Positions 17,027-29,534 of a stretch of DNA of 64,000 nucleotides are shown here, one piece after another; position 1 is the stretch's first letter; every line of letters starts with the position of its first letter. The DNA lies in the NCBI RefSeq assembly GCF_007095465.1, contig NZ_SDGL01000004.1:1-64000 (forward strand), in the 5' to 3' direction. Both the position numbers and the translations under genes were made by a program. The notes below the pieces were generated by a model that was not told the origin of the DNA, did not search any database, and was given only the letters and a program-made list of their open reading frames with translations. The stretch comes from Lactobacillus mulieris (GTDB lineage: Bacteria; Bacillota; Bacilli; Lactobacillales; Lactobacillaceae).

Positions 17027-17746
17027 ATGAGTTTGAATGAAAAAGAATTAGTAAATCCAAGCACAGCAGCAGCTGAACTCAAAATTAGTGTAGCAACATT
17101 GAGAAAATATTCTTTGATTGTTGAAAAAACAACTGGGGATTCAGAATATTATGCACGTACTAGTCAACGTGCACGGTTATATTCTGCTAAGAATATTGAA
17201 GACCTTAAAGCTTTTCATAAATTAGCTAAGCAAAGTGGTTTAACGTTGAGTGATGCAGCGCAACAAATATTTGCAGTAAGTGATAAAAAAGTTGAGGACC
17301 AAAAAAAGGCTGATAAAAAAATCGAGGAACAAGCTAATGCCTTGATGGATTCCAAACAAGTAGTTAAGTTGTTATCAGCCTTGCAACAAACTATTGTCAA
17401 TCAAAATCAAGCCATTGCCGATTTACAAAAGCAAGTTGCTGAAGTTCAAAAACAAAATGCAGCATTGATTGATAGTCAAAAGCAATTAGCTGCTCCACAA
17501 GCAACTGCAGATTTGCCTGAAATGGATGATGATTTCTTTGATGAAGAAATTGATGAAAAAACGCCTGAACAAAAGCGTAGTGAAGTTGCAAAGGATATGT
17601 CAAAAAGTGAAGATGAAGTACGTGGTGCAATTTTAAAGAAGGCCCAAGAAAACGCCGCAAAGCGCGCCAAAGAAAATGTTCACCGAACTTTAGCAGATAT
17701 GCAACTTCCTAAGAAAAAGCACTGGTGGGAAAGATTTCTTGGTTAA
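17027..17746 (+). CDS. MerR-like DNA-binding protein with coiled coil
   Basis: ATG 17027 (with AGGGGAA upstream) gives 239 residues. The N-terminus (about 10-75) reads as a MerR/RacA-type winged helix (STAAAELKISVATLRKYSL ... RLYSAKNIEDLKAFHKL). Residues about 90-150 are a Lys/Gln-rich coiled coil, followed by an acidic stretch (EMDDDFFDEEIDEK) and a basic tail ending KKKHWWERFLG. This plan, with a C-terminal amphipathic Trp/Phe tail, suggests a DNA-to-membrane linking or segregation role as in RacA-like proteins; this is inference. It probably shares a transcript with ddl. Confidence 0.65.
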   Translation: MSLNEKELVNPSTAAAELKISVATLRKYSLIVEKTTGDSEYYARTSQRARLYSAKNIEDLKAFHKLAKQSGLTLSDAAQQIFAVSDKKVEDQKKADKKIEEQANALMDSKQVVKLLSALQQTIVNQNQAIADLQKQVAEVQKQNAALIDSQKQLAAPQATADLPEMDDDFFDEEIDEKTPEQKRSEVAKDMSKSEDEVRGAILKKAQENAAKRAKENVHRTLADMQLPKKKHWWERFLG

Positions 17747-17758
17747 GAAATGAATAAG

Positions 17759-17790
17759 AAGATGACCTATTTTTAGGCCATCTTTTTTTT
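17759..17790 (+). terminator. Terminator after the ddl/MerR-like pair
   Basis: AAGATG-A-CCT (17759-17768) pairs with AGG-C-CATCTT (17775-17784), followed by a run of T. Confidence 0.85.
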
Positions 17791-17820
17791 GTAGGTAAAA
17801 TAATAACAGGAAGGAAGAAC

Positions 17821-18921
17821 ATGATGTGGAAAAAGCAGATAACTAAGAAAAATTTGTTCACACTTTTTGTTTTGTTTTTAGGGTTAATAATAACTAGTTG
17901 GGTTTATTTTAAACCGTCTTCTTATGCAGATACGGCAATTATTGTAAACAAAAATTTAAATGATAAGGTTACTGATAAGACCGAAGATGAATATAAAAAT
18001 TATGATGAAAAGCGCGTACAGACGTTAAAGCTAAAAGTGATTTCTGGTAAGTATCAAGGAAAAATTTACACAGTAAAAAATCATTATGTTAAATCGCAAT
18101 TAGAAACGCAAGCTTATCGCTCAGGAGAAAGGGTATTAGTTTCATTCAATAAGGGACAAATTAGTTTATTAAGTCCAAAAAGAGATTGGATTTTGGCTTT
18201 AGCTACTACAATTGTACTGACACTACTTTTAATAATTGCAGGAAAAAATACTTTCTGGTTAGTATTATCCTTAGTTTTAAGTTGGATTATTTTTTACTTC
18301 ATCATAAAGTTTGATATTCAAGAAAATGGGACAGAAATATTTGCAATTTATGGATTAGGGGTTGTTTTGTTTGCTTTTGTATCTTTGCTGATTGTGCAAG
18401 GATTTAATAAGAAAATGCTTGCAACTTATTTTGCAACATTGGTCGGGGTATTTGTTTCATTTGGAATATGTTATTTGATAATGAAATTAACTGGTGAAGC
18501 GGGGATGAAATATGAAACTGTTGACTATGCCACGCAATCACCACGTTCACTTTTTTTAGCTCAAGCCCTATTGGGGGTATTAGGTGCTGTTATGGATGAA
18601 GCGACAGATATAGTTTCTAGTCTTTATGAATTAACTCAACATAAAAAAGATTTAACAGCTAAGCAATTATTATTAAGTGGTAGAACTATGGGACAAGAAA
18701 TTATGGGGCCACTTATTAACGTATTAGTTTTAATTTTTATTGCTGAGGCTTTACCAATGACTATTTTGTATTTACGAGATAATAATACCTTGGCTTTTAG
18801 TTTCGAATTTACTTTATCACTTGGTGCTATTCAAAGTTTAATGAGTGCTATTGGAATATGTTTAACAGTAATTTTTGCTAGTTTGACTAGTTTAGTCTTT
18901 TTAAAGAAAAGAGGGGAATAA
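17821..18921 (+). CDS. YibE/F-family membrane protein, first of a pair
   Basis: The 366-residue protein has an N-terminal span, an extracytoplasmic domain (about 35-120), and seven or so spans in the second half, with the YibE/F landmark GVLGAVMDEATDIVSSLYEL (about 258-277) and a RTMGQEIMGPLINVL motif. YibE/F proteins are multi-span membrane proteins of unsettled function, usually encoded as adjacent pairs. The second gene starts 1 bp after this stop. Confidence 0.85.
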   Translation: MMWKKQITKKNLFTLFVLFLGLIITSWVYFKPSSYADTAIIVNKNLNDKVTDKTEDEYKNYDEKRVQTLKLKVISGKYQGKIYTVKNHYVKSQLETQAYRSGERVLVSFNKGQISLLSPKRDWILALATTIVLTLLLIIAGKNTFWLVLSLVLSWIIFYFIIKFDIQENGTEIFAIYGLGVVLFAFVSLLIVQGFNKKMLATYFATLVGVFVSFGICYLIMKLTGEAGMKYETVDYATQSPRSLFLAQALLGVLGAVMDEATDIVSSLYELTQHKKDLTAKQLLLSGRTMGQEIMGPLINVLVLIFIAEALPMTILYLRDNNTLAFSFEFTLSLGAIQSLMSAIGICLTVIFASLTSLVFLKKRGE

Positions 18922-18922
18922 G

Positions 18923-19678
18923 ATGACTACTTTAACAGCATTGGTTTTACTCTTATTTGCCTTAATGGTGTTAATTGGTGGCAAAACTGGTTTTAATAGT
19001 TTTTTGAGTGTGATGGTCAATGGAATTTTGCTTGTCTTGGTAGCTTTGTTAATATCATGGGGAATCAATATCTTGGTTCTAACATTAATTTTTATTCCTT
19101 TAAAATTAGCAGCAATTATTTTCTTAGGTACACATGATATGATAGTTGCTAAAAATTCTTTTTATGCTGCAATTTTGGTTGCAACAGCTACGATTTTAAT
19201 TATTATTTGTTTACAATATTTTGCCCAAGCAGCTGGATTTGGAGACGAAGCAGGAGAAGAATTGGTTGGTCTATCTCCGTATCCAGGTTTAAGTTATCCA
19301 GAAATAGCTATTACTGTTGCAATATTTAGTACATTAGGTGCAATAAGTGAAGCGAGTGTGGCAATGAGTAGTGGTATTTTAGAATTAAAAAAGCACAATC
19401 CAGAGATTACCCGCATTCAACTTGAAAAAAGTGGTGCTAATATTGGAAAAGATGTTTTAGGGACTAGTGTAAATACTATTTTATTTGGATTGTTCGGTAG
19501 TTTTTTGCCACTGTTTATTTGGTATATGCGTTTAAACTATCCTTTGGGGAAAATTTTAAATGACAAGTTATTTGTTAATGAAGTTTTGATAATGGTTTAT
19601 TCGATAATTGGAGTAGCACTAACTATTCCTTTAACAAGTTATTTGTTAGCTAAAAAAGTTAGTAAAGAAAAAGCATAA
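18923..19678 (+). CDS. YibE/F-family membrane protein, second of a pair
   Basis: The 251-residue protein is almost all membrane spans and repeats the family landmarks: FSTLGAISEASVAMSSGILEL (in two overlapping parts, about 131-151) and SGANIGKDVLGTSVNTILFG. It lacks the extracytoplasmic domain of its upstream partner. Start and stop are 1 bp apart, so translation is coupled. A complex of the two is likely. Confidence 0.85.
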   Translation: MTTLTALVLLLFALMVLIGGKTGFNSFLSVMVNGILLVLVALLISWGINILVLTLIFIPLKLAAIIFLGTHDMIVAKNSFYAAILVATATILIIICLQYFAQAAGFGDEAGEELVGLSPYPGLSYPEIAITVAIFSTLGAISEASVAMSSGILELKKHNPEITRIQLEKSGANIGKDVLGTSVNTILFGLFGSFLPLFIWYMRLNYPLGKILNDKLFVNEVLIMVYSIIGVALTIPLTSYLLAKKVSKEKA

Positions 19679-19719
19679 GCAACGTGAAGAAAGTAAATCA
19701 CGTAAGCTTATGCTTTTTT
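19669..19719. terminator. Terminator between yibE/F and the GH31-like gene
   Basis: AAGCATAAGC (19671-19680) pairs with GCTTATGCTT (19706-19715) with an inner ACGTGA/TCACGT stem and a T-run; it serves converging genes. Confidence 0.82.
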
Positions 19720-19728
19720 ATACTGAAA

Positions 19729-22707
19729 TTATTTTTTTGGCTTGAAGAAGTAGAATTGCTTAGCTGCTATCAAGCCATCGCTAGATTCAGTAATGTGCAT
19801 TTGAATAGCTTTAGCTTTGACATCTCGCAAACCAACAACTTTATTTTTAGGATCATTAGGCCAATTAATTTCATTACGATATAGTTCAAAATGAATTCCA
19901 TCTTTAGAAATAGCTAAACTAGCTTTAGTAATCCGTCCAACTTGATCGACTGTTCTTGGAAGATAAACCATTCTTGATAATTCTTCTTCTTTTGCAAAAT
20001 TGAATGTTAAAGTTAACCCATCATTAGTCATTTTATCAGCAGTTCTCCATTCGCTGGCTAGAAGCATATCAGTAGCTAACGCCACATCGTGGCCTTCTTG
20101 ACTAAGCATAGAAGAATGCATCTGGACATTTTTAACTGCAAACTTATATTGACTAGGTTTAGTTCTACCACCAAAGTAATCAGACCATTCTGAAACCTTA
20201 TTATGTGATAAGTAACGCAAGCGCATTTTGTATAGAGTTTCTGATTTTAAATTGTTGAAAGTGAAATTCTTGCCACTGATTCCATCATAAATTAGGTCAT
20301 TTACCTCAATTTGAACTTGAGCATCATTAGGCCAAATTGCTGTTAAACTGTGAGCTGTTGTCTTATCAGGATTAATTGAAGGCTTCCCAGGAGCACGTAA
20401 AGCAGAATCAATAATTGCATGAGCTTCATTTGCTTTAACATAGTGGAAGTTATCAATAAAGATATCAATTTTGGTATCAGTAATATCACGCTTGGCCAGT
20501 TTGATTTGTAAGGCAGTTTGGCGTTGCTTAGTGAAATCACTAAAAGCAGGAGCAGCAATAAAGTTAGTATTAAAGTAATATCCTTCTTTAGCAGTTAAAA
20601 AGGCATTGAAAGAACCTGATTCATTAAGGCGAACGGGTTCATCATTTATTTTAAGACTAACGTTTCCAGGATAATGATCAATTAAGATATTTAAATAAGT
20701 TGCTTGATCTTTAGCAGCATCTTCATGAAGATTTTCAACTGGTGCAAAAGATAAGTGTAACCGATCATCATTTAAGTTAGAAGTAATTGTAGTAGTATAA
20801 GTTTCTGATTCGCTTAAGTTATTATCATTTACAACTTCTGTAACTGTCTTTCCTTGAGGATAGATAGTAAAAATTCGATTACCTTGACTTAAAATTGCGC
20901 CTGAACGAATGAAGACAGGCAAGTGCCAAAGTGGAAATGATAAGTTGTTATATACTCTACCACCTGGATACTTCTTTCCAGTAAATAAATCAATCCAAAT
21001 AGTGCGGTGATTTGGTAAATATAAACGATCCTTAATTGCATGACCTTTTTCATCTTCACGACCATCTGTAATTGGTGCAATTAATAAGTCTTTTCCTAGC
21101 ATAAATTCACTAGACCATTCATCTGAATAGTTTGTTTTTTCATGTGGAAATTCCATGAAAAGAGGACGCATAATTAAGTCACCAGCTTGCGCTTTTTTAA
21201 CTAAAGTATACAAATATGAACTAAATTGCTTTCTTAGAGCTAAATAGGCGCGATTAATTTTGGAAATTTTATTGTTGTAAACAAAAGGAAGCTTAGGAGT
21301 AGTTCCTTGACCATCCATGTTAAATAATAATGGTGTGAAACTTTTCCATTCAAAGTCACGGACACTTACTGTCGCATTTCCTCCGCCACGAATACCATCT
21401 ACTGCACAGCCACTAATAGGTTGTCCTGAAAGAGATAAACCAAGTAAACTGGCTATTTGATCTTTCAAAGCGTCCCATTCACCACCATCTTCTCCAAAAG
21501 CTAATGCACTAGTGTGAAGACTTTTAGCATTTCCATTGCCAGTTAAAACAAATGGTCTTTGTTTCTTTAAACTATTGGCTAAAGCAGAATATGTTTTAGC
21601 TTCGTTTTGTTTATCAGTATAAGCAAGTTGCGTATTAGCTAGTAAAGTTTCAACATGAGCGGTTCCCGGCATAACCCCTTGGCTTAAAGCATATTCATTA
21701 AACTGTTGCAATTCATCAAGCTTAGCTGGTGTTTTTGAGCCAAAATCTGGAATAAAGTAACTGAGTGGAAACTTCATTTTTTGATAACGATCAATCATTG
21801 CTCTGGCAGAAAAAATTGCATTTTCTTCACCATTTAAAGATGCTTTAGTAGCAATATCCTCTGGATTAGTGGTCTTTTCATAATAACCACCATCTTCAAA
21901 TTTGGTAGCTGTACGGTTAGTATTGTCACTTTTCTTCCAAGTGAAATCTAAAAAGTTACCCAGATAACCTAGACCTAAAGCGTATTTTGGTAGATTAAAA
22001 GGCTTGCCAGTTAGCTGATAAAGTTTTTGTAAGATAGATTGAGGAGAATTTCCAATTAAATAGAATGTATCAAATTCCTCACAAGCATGGCTTAATAAGC
22101 AATTACTTGAATTTTTAGAACCGAAATCATATGTCCCGATTGCGTTGGTATTACGCAATTCTCCAAAACCAGCATTTGACCAGAAAAATGGAATAGGGTT
22201 GATAACTCCACCATTTCCTGCAACTTTCAAATCTTTGATTTGAATTTTTTTCCCTTTATGACTAAAGTGACCGCCTTGCAATCCTCCACCATAATAGTAT
22301 TCATTTTGATTTTGCTTTAAAAACTCGATACTTGCACCATCACCAATTTCTAATGGGCTGGTTTGACTTAAACGATTGCGGTGGACTTGTTCATCAAAAA
22401 TTGTTAAAGTTGCTGGCTTTTGGCCAAAGACTAGCTTTATTGAGCCTGTTTGAATAATGAAGGCCTCACTAGTTGCTTTTGCATTACTTTTTTCATGATA
22501 GGAATTATCAAATGAAGATAAGTTTAAATCCAATGCATTTGTTTCAAATAAGCCTTTTGGATCAAGATAAAACCGAAAAATGCCATCCGATAAAATGTAT
22601 AAGCGAGCTGTTTCACCACTTGAGTAATGTAATTCATAAAAATTTTCTGTTTTTTGTGCACCAACTAAAGCACCTAGTTGATGACGACCTTGTATAGTTT
22701 GTGCCAT
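19729..22707 (-). CDS. GH31-like glycoside hydrolase with FN3 and discoidin-type C-terminus
   Basis: ATG 22707 follows AGGTGG on the minus strand, giving 992 residues. After an N-terminal beta-sandwich with the Y-Y-G-G-G-L segment (near 140), a GH31 barrel is recognisable from GEDGGEWDALKDQIASLLGL, SGQPISGCAVDG and FEWKSFTPLLFNMDGQG. A fibronectin-III module (about 765-850) and a discoidin/CBM32-like module (about 860-992) follow, a layout I recall for GH31 alpha-N-acetylgalactosaminidases. No signal peptide. The usual W-x-D-M-N-E nucleophile motif is absent; the barrel seems short before the acid segment. The neighbour nagA would fit an amino-sugar role. Specificity is uncertain. Confidence 0.7.
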   Translation of the reverse strand: MAQTIQGRHQLGALVGAQKTENFYELHYSSGETARLYILSDGIFRFYLDPKGLFETNALDLNLSSFDNSYHEKSNAKATSEAFIIQTGSIKLVFGQKPATLTIFDEQVHRNRLSQTSPLEIGDGASIEFLKQNQNEYYYGGGLQGGHFSHKGKKIQIKDLKVAGNGGVINPIPFFWSNAGFGELRNTNAIGTYDFGSKNSSNCLLSHACEEFDTFYLIGNSPQSILQKLYQLTGKPFNLPKYALGLGYLGNFLDFTWKKSDNTNRTATKFEDGGYYEKTTNPEDIATKASLNGEENAIFSARAMIDRYQKMKFPLSYFIPDFGSKTPAKLDELQQFNEYALSQGVMPGTAHVETLLANTQLAYTDKQNEAKTYSALANSLKKQRPFVLTGNGNAKSLHTSALAFGEDGGEWDALKDQIASLLGLSLSGQPISGCAVDGIRGGGNATVSVRDFEWKSFTPLLFNMDGQGTTPKLPFVYNNKISKINRAYLALRKQFSSYLYTLVKKAQAGDLIMRPLFMEFPHEKTNYSDEWSSEFMLGKDLLIAPITDGREDEKGHAIKDRLYLPNHRTIWIDLFTGKKYPGGRVYNNLSFPLWHLPVFIRSGAILSQGNRIFTIYPQGKTVTEVVNDNNLSESETYTTTITSNLNDDRLHLSFAPVENLHEDAAKDQATYLNILIDHYPGNVSLKINDEPVRLNESGSFNAFLTAKEGYYFNTNFIAAPAFSDFTKQRQTALQIKLAKRDITDTKIDIFIDNFHYVKANEAHAIIDSALRAPGKPSINPDKTTAHSLTAIWPNDAQVQIEVNDLIYDGISGKNFTFNNLKSETLYKMRLRYLSHNKVSEWSDYFGGRTKPSQYKFAVKNVQMHSSMLSQEGHDVALATDMLLASEWRTADKMTNDGLTLTFNFAKEEELSRMVYLPRTVDQVGRITKASLAISKDGIHFELYRNEINWPNDPKNKVVGLRDVKAKAIQMHITESSDGLIAAKQFYFFKPKK

Positions 22708-22851
22708 ATCTACCACCTAAATATTTCTTTAATTACTTACATTATAACGAAAAATCATGAAATTTTTTGGCTATTTAGTTGACTTTAAAGATATTTATCG
22801 TCACGATATGATTAGTAACGATAGCGCTTTTATGAAAGAAGAGATAGATAT

Positions 22852-24012
22852 ATGACTTACTACATTCATGCAGCAAAATTTTTCTTAAAAAATAAAACAG
22901 AATTAGGTGGTTATTTAGAAATAACTGATGATGGAAAATTTGGCTTTTATTATCCAGAAAATGAAAAGCCTAATGGAGAAATAAAAGAATATCCTGATAA
23001 GGCAGTTGCTCCAGGGTATGTCGATACTCATATTCATGGTCTACTTAATGAAGATGTAATGAAGAGTGATTGGCAAGGTATTAACAAAATCTCAGAAGGT
23101 TTGCTTGCAGCTGGTGTGACTTCTTGGTTACCAACAACAATTACAGCAAGTGATGAAACTCTGACAAATATTTGTAAAATGTTTGCAGACCATAAGGATC
23201 AAGAAACAGGTGCTAAGATTCAAGGCATCCACTTTGAAGGACCATTTTTTACTCCTGAACATGGAGGAGCTGAAAATCCTAAGTACATGGTTGATCCTGA
23301 TATTAAATTGTTTGATGGCTGGCGTAAAGCTAGTGATAATATGCTAATTAAGATTTCAATGGCTCCTGAGCGTAAAGGTAGTTGTGAATTTATTCGAGAA
23401 GCTGTAAAAGAAGGAGTAACTGTTTCCTTGGGACACTCAAGTAGCAATTTTGAAGATGCTAATAAGGCTATTAACGCAGGGGCTAGCATGTTTACCCATA
23501 CTTATAATGGGATGAATTATTTATCGCAACATGAACCTAATATTATTGGGGCCGCTTTTGCTAGTCGATTAACTGATTGTGAGTTAATTGCTGATGGGCA
23601 CCATGTAGAAATTCCAGCTTTGCGAGCACTTATTCAAGCTAAGGGGTGCGAACATATTTGTTTAATTACGGATTGTATGCAAGCGGGGATGATGCCTGAT
23701 GGTAATTACATGTTAGGCGAATTGCCAGTCTATGTAAAAGATGGCATGGCTCGTTTGGTTAATGGCAATAATTTAGCAGGAAGTATTTTACTTTTAAAAG
23801 ATGCTGTTAAAAACTTGGTTGATTGGGACATTGTAAGTCGAGAAGATGCTGTAATGATGGCTAGTTATGTCCCAGCTAAGAGTAGTAAAATTTTAGATAA
23901 ATGTGGTGTTATTGCACCTGATCGAGCAGCTGACTTTTTGATTTTAAATAATGACATGACCTTGGTAGAAACTTATTTAGATGGAATATCAAGATATAAG
24001 GTAGAAAAATAA
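22852..24012 (+). CDS. nagA: N-acetylglucosamine-6-phosphate deacetylase
   Basis: The 386-residue amidohydrolase removes acetate from GlcNAc-6-phosphate, feeding NagB. It shows the HIHG metal motif near 61, GIHFEGPFF (metal-binding Glu, about 124-132), LGHSSSNFEDA (about 193), THTYNGM (about 216) and the catalytic Asp in LITDCMQAG near 273. Its stop overlaps the start of the antiterminator gene by one base (TAATG at 24010-24014), so the two are translationally coupled. Confidence 0.92.
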   Translation: MTYYIHAAKFFLKNKTELGGYLEITDDGKFGFYYPENEKPNGEIKEYPDKAVAPGYVDTHIHGLLNEDVMKSDWQGINKISEGLLAAGVTSWLPTTITASDETLTNICKMFADHKDQETGAKIQGIHFEGPFFTPEHGGAENPKYMVDPDIKLFDGWRKASDNMLIKISMAPERKGSCEFIREAVKEGVTVSLGHSSSNFEDANKAINAGASMFTHTYNGMNYLSQHEPNIIGAAFASRLTDCELIADGHHVEIPALRALIQAKGCEHICLITDCMQAGMMPDGNYMLGELPVYVKDGMARLVNGNNLAGSILLLKDAVKNLVDWDIVSREDAVMMASYVPAKSSKILDKCGVIAPDRAADFLILNNDMTLVETYLDGISRYKVEK

Positions 24013-24845
24013 TGATTTTTGAAAAGAGTTATAACAATAGTGCTGCTTTGGTTAAGGATGAGGCTGGAGTAGAGTGGATTGTTATTGGAAAAGGTATTGG
24101 TTTTGGCAAAAAAGCCGGCGACATAATTGAGGAAAGTAAAATAGAACGTCGTTTTAAAAATACTGACCAAGATACCACTTTAAAAACAGTTACTAGTTTA
24201 AGTTCACTAGCTCTCAGCTTAACTAATAAAATGGTTGAGCTTTCTCAAATAAAGATAGGAATAAAATTTGATAATTATGCTTATACTTCATTAGCAGATC
24301 ACGTTGACTTCATGTTAACTAGAAATAAAGAAAACATGATTTTAGATAACCAAATGATGCAATGGGAAGTGGTAAAGCTCTATCCTAAGGAAGTAGCTGT
24401 TGCTAGAGAATTAGTAGCTATGGTTGAAAAAGAAGCTAAAGTAACTTTGCCAGAAAGTGAAGTTGTTTTTTTAACTTATCATTTGGTTAATGTTGGCTTT
24501 GATAAAGAGACTGTTCAAGAAACTATGGAACTTAGTAAGTTATTAGATGGGATATTACGTATTGTTAGTTTAGAAACTGGTAAAAGTTTAGATCGCACAT
24601 CATTTAACTACAGTAGGTTTGTAACCCATCTTCGGGCCTTGCTCATTCAAATTATTAAAAAACAAGATCGCAAAAATGATGGACTAGATCCTGTTTTTGG
24701 TCAATTAATGAAGCAAAAATATCCCGAAACTAGCAAAGTAGTAGAAAAAATTGCTTATTTTATTAAAGAAAAGACGGGATATCAATTAGGTGAAGATGAT
24801 GAAGTTTATCTGATTTTACATGTATGGAGAGTAAGCAATCGATAA
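24012..24845 (+). CDS. BglG/LicT-family transcription antiterminator
   Basis: The 277-residue regulator has the co-antiterminator RNA-binding domain (1-57: a BglG-like start with NNSAALVKD...WIVIGKGIGFGKKAGD) and two PRDs (about 65-170 and 172-277) with His residues in DHVDFML, FLTYHLVNVGF, THLRALL and LILHVWR as phosphorylation candidates. Family members bind a leader RNA and stop terminator formation when their PTS substrate is present. The target is probably the RAT/terminator at 24926-25021, just downstream, ahead of the beta-glucoside PTS gene. Confidence 0.92.
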   Translation: MIFEKSYNNSAALVKDEAGVEWIVIGKGIGFGKKAGDIIEESKIERRFKNTDQDTTLKTVTSLSSLALSLTNKMVELSQIKIGIKFDNYAYTSLADHVDFMLTRNKENMILDNQMMQWEVVKLYPKEVAVARELVAMVEKEAKVTLPESEVVFLTYHLVNVGFDKETVQETMELSKLLDGILRIVSLETGKSLDRTSFNYSRFVTHLRALLIQIIKKQDRKNDGLDPVFGQLMKQKYPETSKVVEKIAYFIKEKTGYQLGEDDEVYLILHVWRVSNR

Positions 24846-24859
24846 TTTTTATTTTATCG

Positions 24860-24888
24860 TTGACAGCGCTTACAGAGAATAGTATTAT
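24860..24888 (+). promoter_or_regulatory. cre-overlapped promoter of the beta-glucoside PTS operon
   Basis: TTGACA (24860-24865), a 17-bp spacer and TATTAT (24883-24888) form a strong promoter. A cre site, TGACAGCGCTTACA (24861-24874; reverse complement TGTAAGCGCTGTCA fits TGNAANCGNTNNCA fully), covers the -35. CcpA binding here would block transcription when preferred sugar is available. Confidence 0.85.
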
Positions 24889-24925
24889 AAAAACATAAAG
24901 TTAATATTTAACAAGTAATCACTAA

Positions 24926-24957
24926 GGTGTGTTATTAGTTAAGCTAAGCATTAACCC
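24926..24957 (+). promoter_or_regulatory. Ribonucleic antiterminator (RAT)
   Basis: The segment runs from GGTGTGTTATTAG to GCATTAACCC and has the imperfect-stem pattern of BglG/LicT targets (GG...GTTA...TAAGC...GCA..AACC). Its 3' end overlaps the 5' stem of the terminator (AACCCGAGA at 24953), so the two structures exclude each other. Confidence 0.75.
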
Positions 24958-25021
24958 GAGAGATTATGTCTATACTAACCGGAGTTTTTCTGGAGTTTTT
25001 GGCATGATTTCTCGGGTTTTT
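24953..25021 (+). terminator. Leader terminator controlled by antitermination
   Basis: AACCCGAGA (24953-24961) pairs with TCTCGGGTT (25010-25018), followed by TTTTAT. It lies in the 5' leader of the PTS gene. Confidence 0.85.
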
Positions 25022-25040
25022 ATATTGTTAAGAGGTGTAA

Positions 25041-28509
<3,469 letters not shown>

Positions 28510-28515
28510 GAAAAT

Positions 28516-28551
28516 AAAGAGCCACTTAATCGTAAATTAAGTGGCTTTTTT
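28516..28551 (+). terminator. Terminator of the beta-glucoside operon
   Basis: AGCCACTTAAT (28520-28530) pairs with ATTAAGTGGCT (28536-28546) and is followed by T residues. Confidence 0.9.
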
Positions 28552-28698
28552 GTGTTAATTCATAAGTGTAGTACTACAAAACTAGAGATTACTCCTGTTA
28601 TATGCAAAATATATAAGGGCTACGTAAAAGAAGGGGGGAATACCTATCTTTTTTATTATTGTAAATTTAAATATGATTCTTTGATTGCTTAGTCTAAA

Positions 28699-29264
28699 TT
28701 AACCTATCCAAAGTTTTACATGGCGTTTTAAGATAGATAATTGTTCAGGAGTTAAATCTTTTTTCTTGATATAAAGGATATTTTTACTAGAAAGATGTGG
28801 TATTTTAGAGATTTTTTTAACTAAAATAATATCATTGTATATTCCACCTACATCATAGAATTGAGCTTTTATAAAGTTTTCTTGAGCATGTTTTATGTAA
28901 GGGATTTTAATATTGGAATTTCTGAAAGTAGAAGTATCTATTTTTGATAAATTATCAGAAAAAGTTTTTTCGAAAAAAATTATCTGTTTTCTTTTATAGA
29001 TAAGGCTTAGTATTAAAAAAACTGTAAATAGAGCATAGGTAAAGGATAAAGTGTATAGAGTAATGCAAAGACAATTCTAGAGAATTTATTTAGTGTAACA
29101 AATTCTCTAGAATTATAATACATAAGAAAAAACACAATAAGAATTAGTAGTATTAAGATACCAAGAATAATTTGGAGAATTTTAGATTTTTTTGTATTGA
29201 TATGGAATGTATTAGCCCAGATAACTTGTAAAATTTCTTTTAATGTAAATTCAGATATGACCAT
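28699..29264 (-). pseudogene. Frameshifted paralogue of the membrane protein at 2349-2900
   Basis: The first 83 codons (29264 down to the stop at 29013) encode the N-terminus with two hydrophobic spans (QIILGILILLILIVFFLMYY and another). The rest continues in another frame to TAA at 28699-28701, ending ...LTPEQLSILKRHVKLWIG. Adding one base to the A7 tract at 29015-29021 joins both frames into a protein of about 188 residues, close to the 183 of the paralogue. It is preceded by the same 75-bp promoter segment. It may be a dead copy, a slippage-controlled gene, or a sequencing error in the homopolymer. Confidence 0.75.
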
Positions 29265-29295
29265 GTGATATTAAACCCTTTCTATTTGTTATTTT

Positions 29296-29370
29296 AGTTT
29301 TTAGATAATATCTTTTAGTCTATAGTATATTGTTTTCGTGTTTCAAGGGAATTTAATATAAAAGCTTTTT
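29296..29370. repeat. 75-bp duplicated divergent promoter segment, copy 2
   Basis: Identical to 2922-2996. The match stops abruptly at 29370, where copy 1 continues into the ribosome binding site of the 35-residue peptide. Here the following DNA differs and I see no equivalent peptide. Confidence 0.75.
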
Positions 29371-29496
29371 TACACAAAGTCTGAGGTGGATAAGAAACTA
29401 AAAAAGAAATACTTGTAGCGGAGAATGAAGAGCTAAAAAAGAAGTTAGATGAAATGAATCATCATGGATTTTAGCAAAGAGTGTTTTAAAAAAAAA
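29371..29496. other. Spacer with a possible gene remnant
   Basis: No intact gene is seen. A short plus-strand frame ending at 29475 reads AENEELKKKLDEMNHHGF, a coiled-coil end reminiscent of IS3-type OrfA C-termini; it has no start and its origin is uncertain. Confidence 0.25.
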
Positions 29497-29518
29497 GAGC
29501 AATCAAAAATGACTACTC
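29497..29518 (-). terminator. Terminator hairpin of toxin unit A
   Basis: GAGCAATCA (29497-29505) pairs with TGACTACTC (29510-29518). On the minus strand it is followed by a T-run (A9 at 29488-29496), the same arrangement as after toxins B and C. Confidence 0.7.
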
Positions 29519-29534
29519 TTTTCTTGCTCAACAA

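Noticed and set aside
22801..22840. cre site before nagA
   Set aside because: The best word (TAAAAGCGCTATCG on the minus strand) matches only 12 of 14 positions, with both mismatches in conserved bases; too weak to list.
29371..29480. Insertion sequence orfA
   Set aside because: Only about 20 codons of coiled-coil-like sequence, no start, no terminal repeats and no transposase; too little to call a mobile element.
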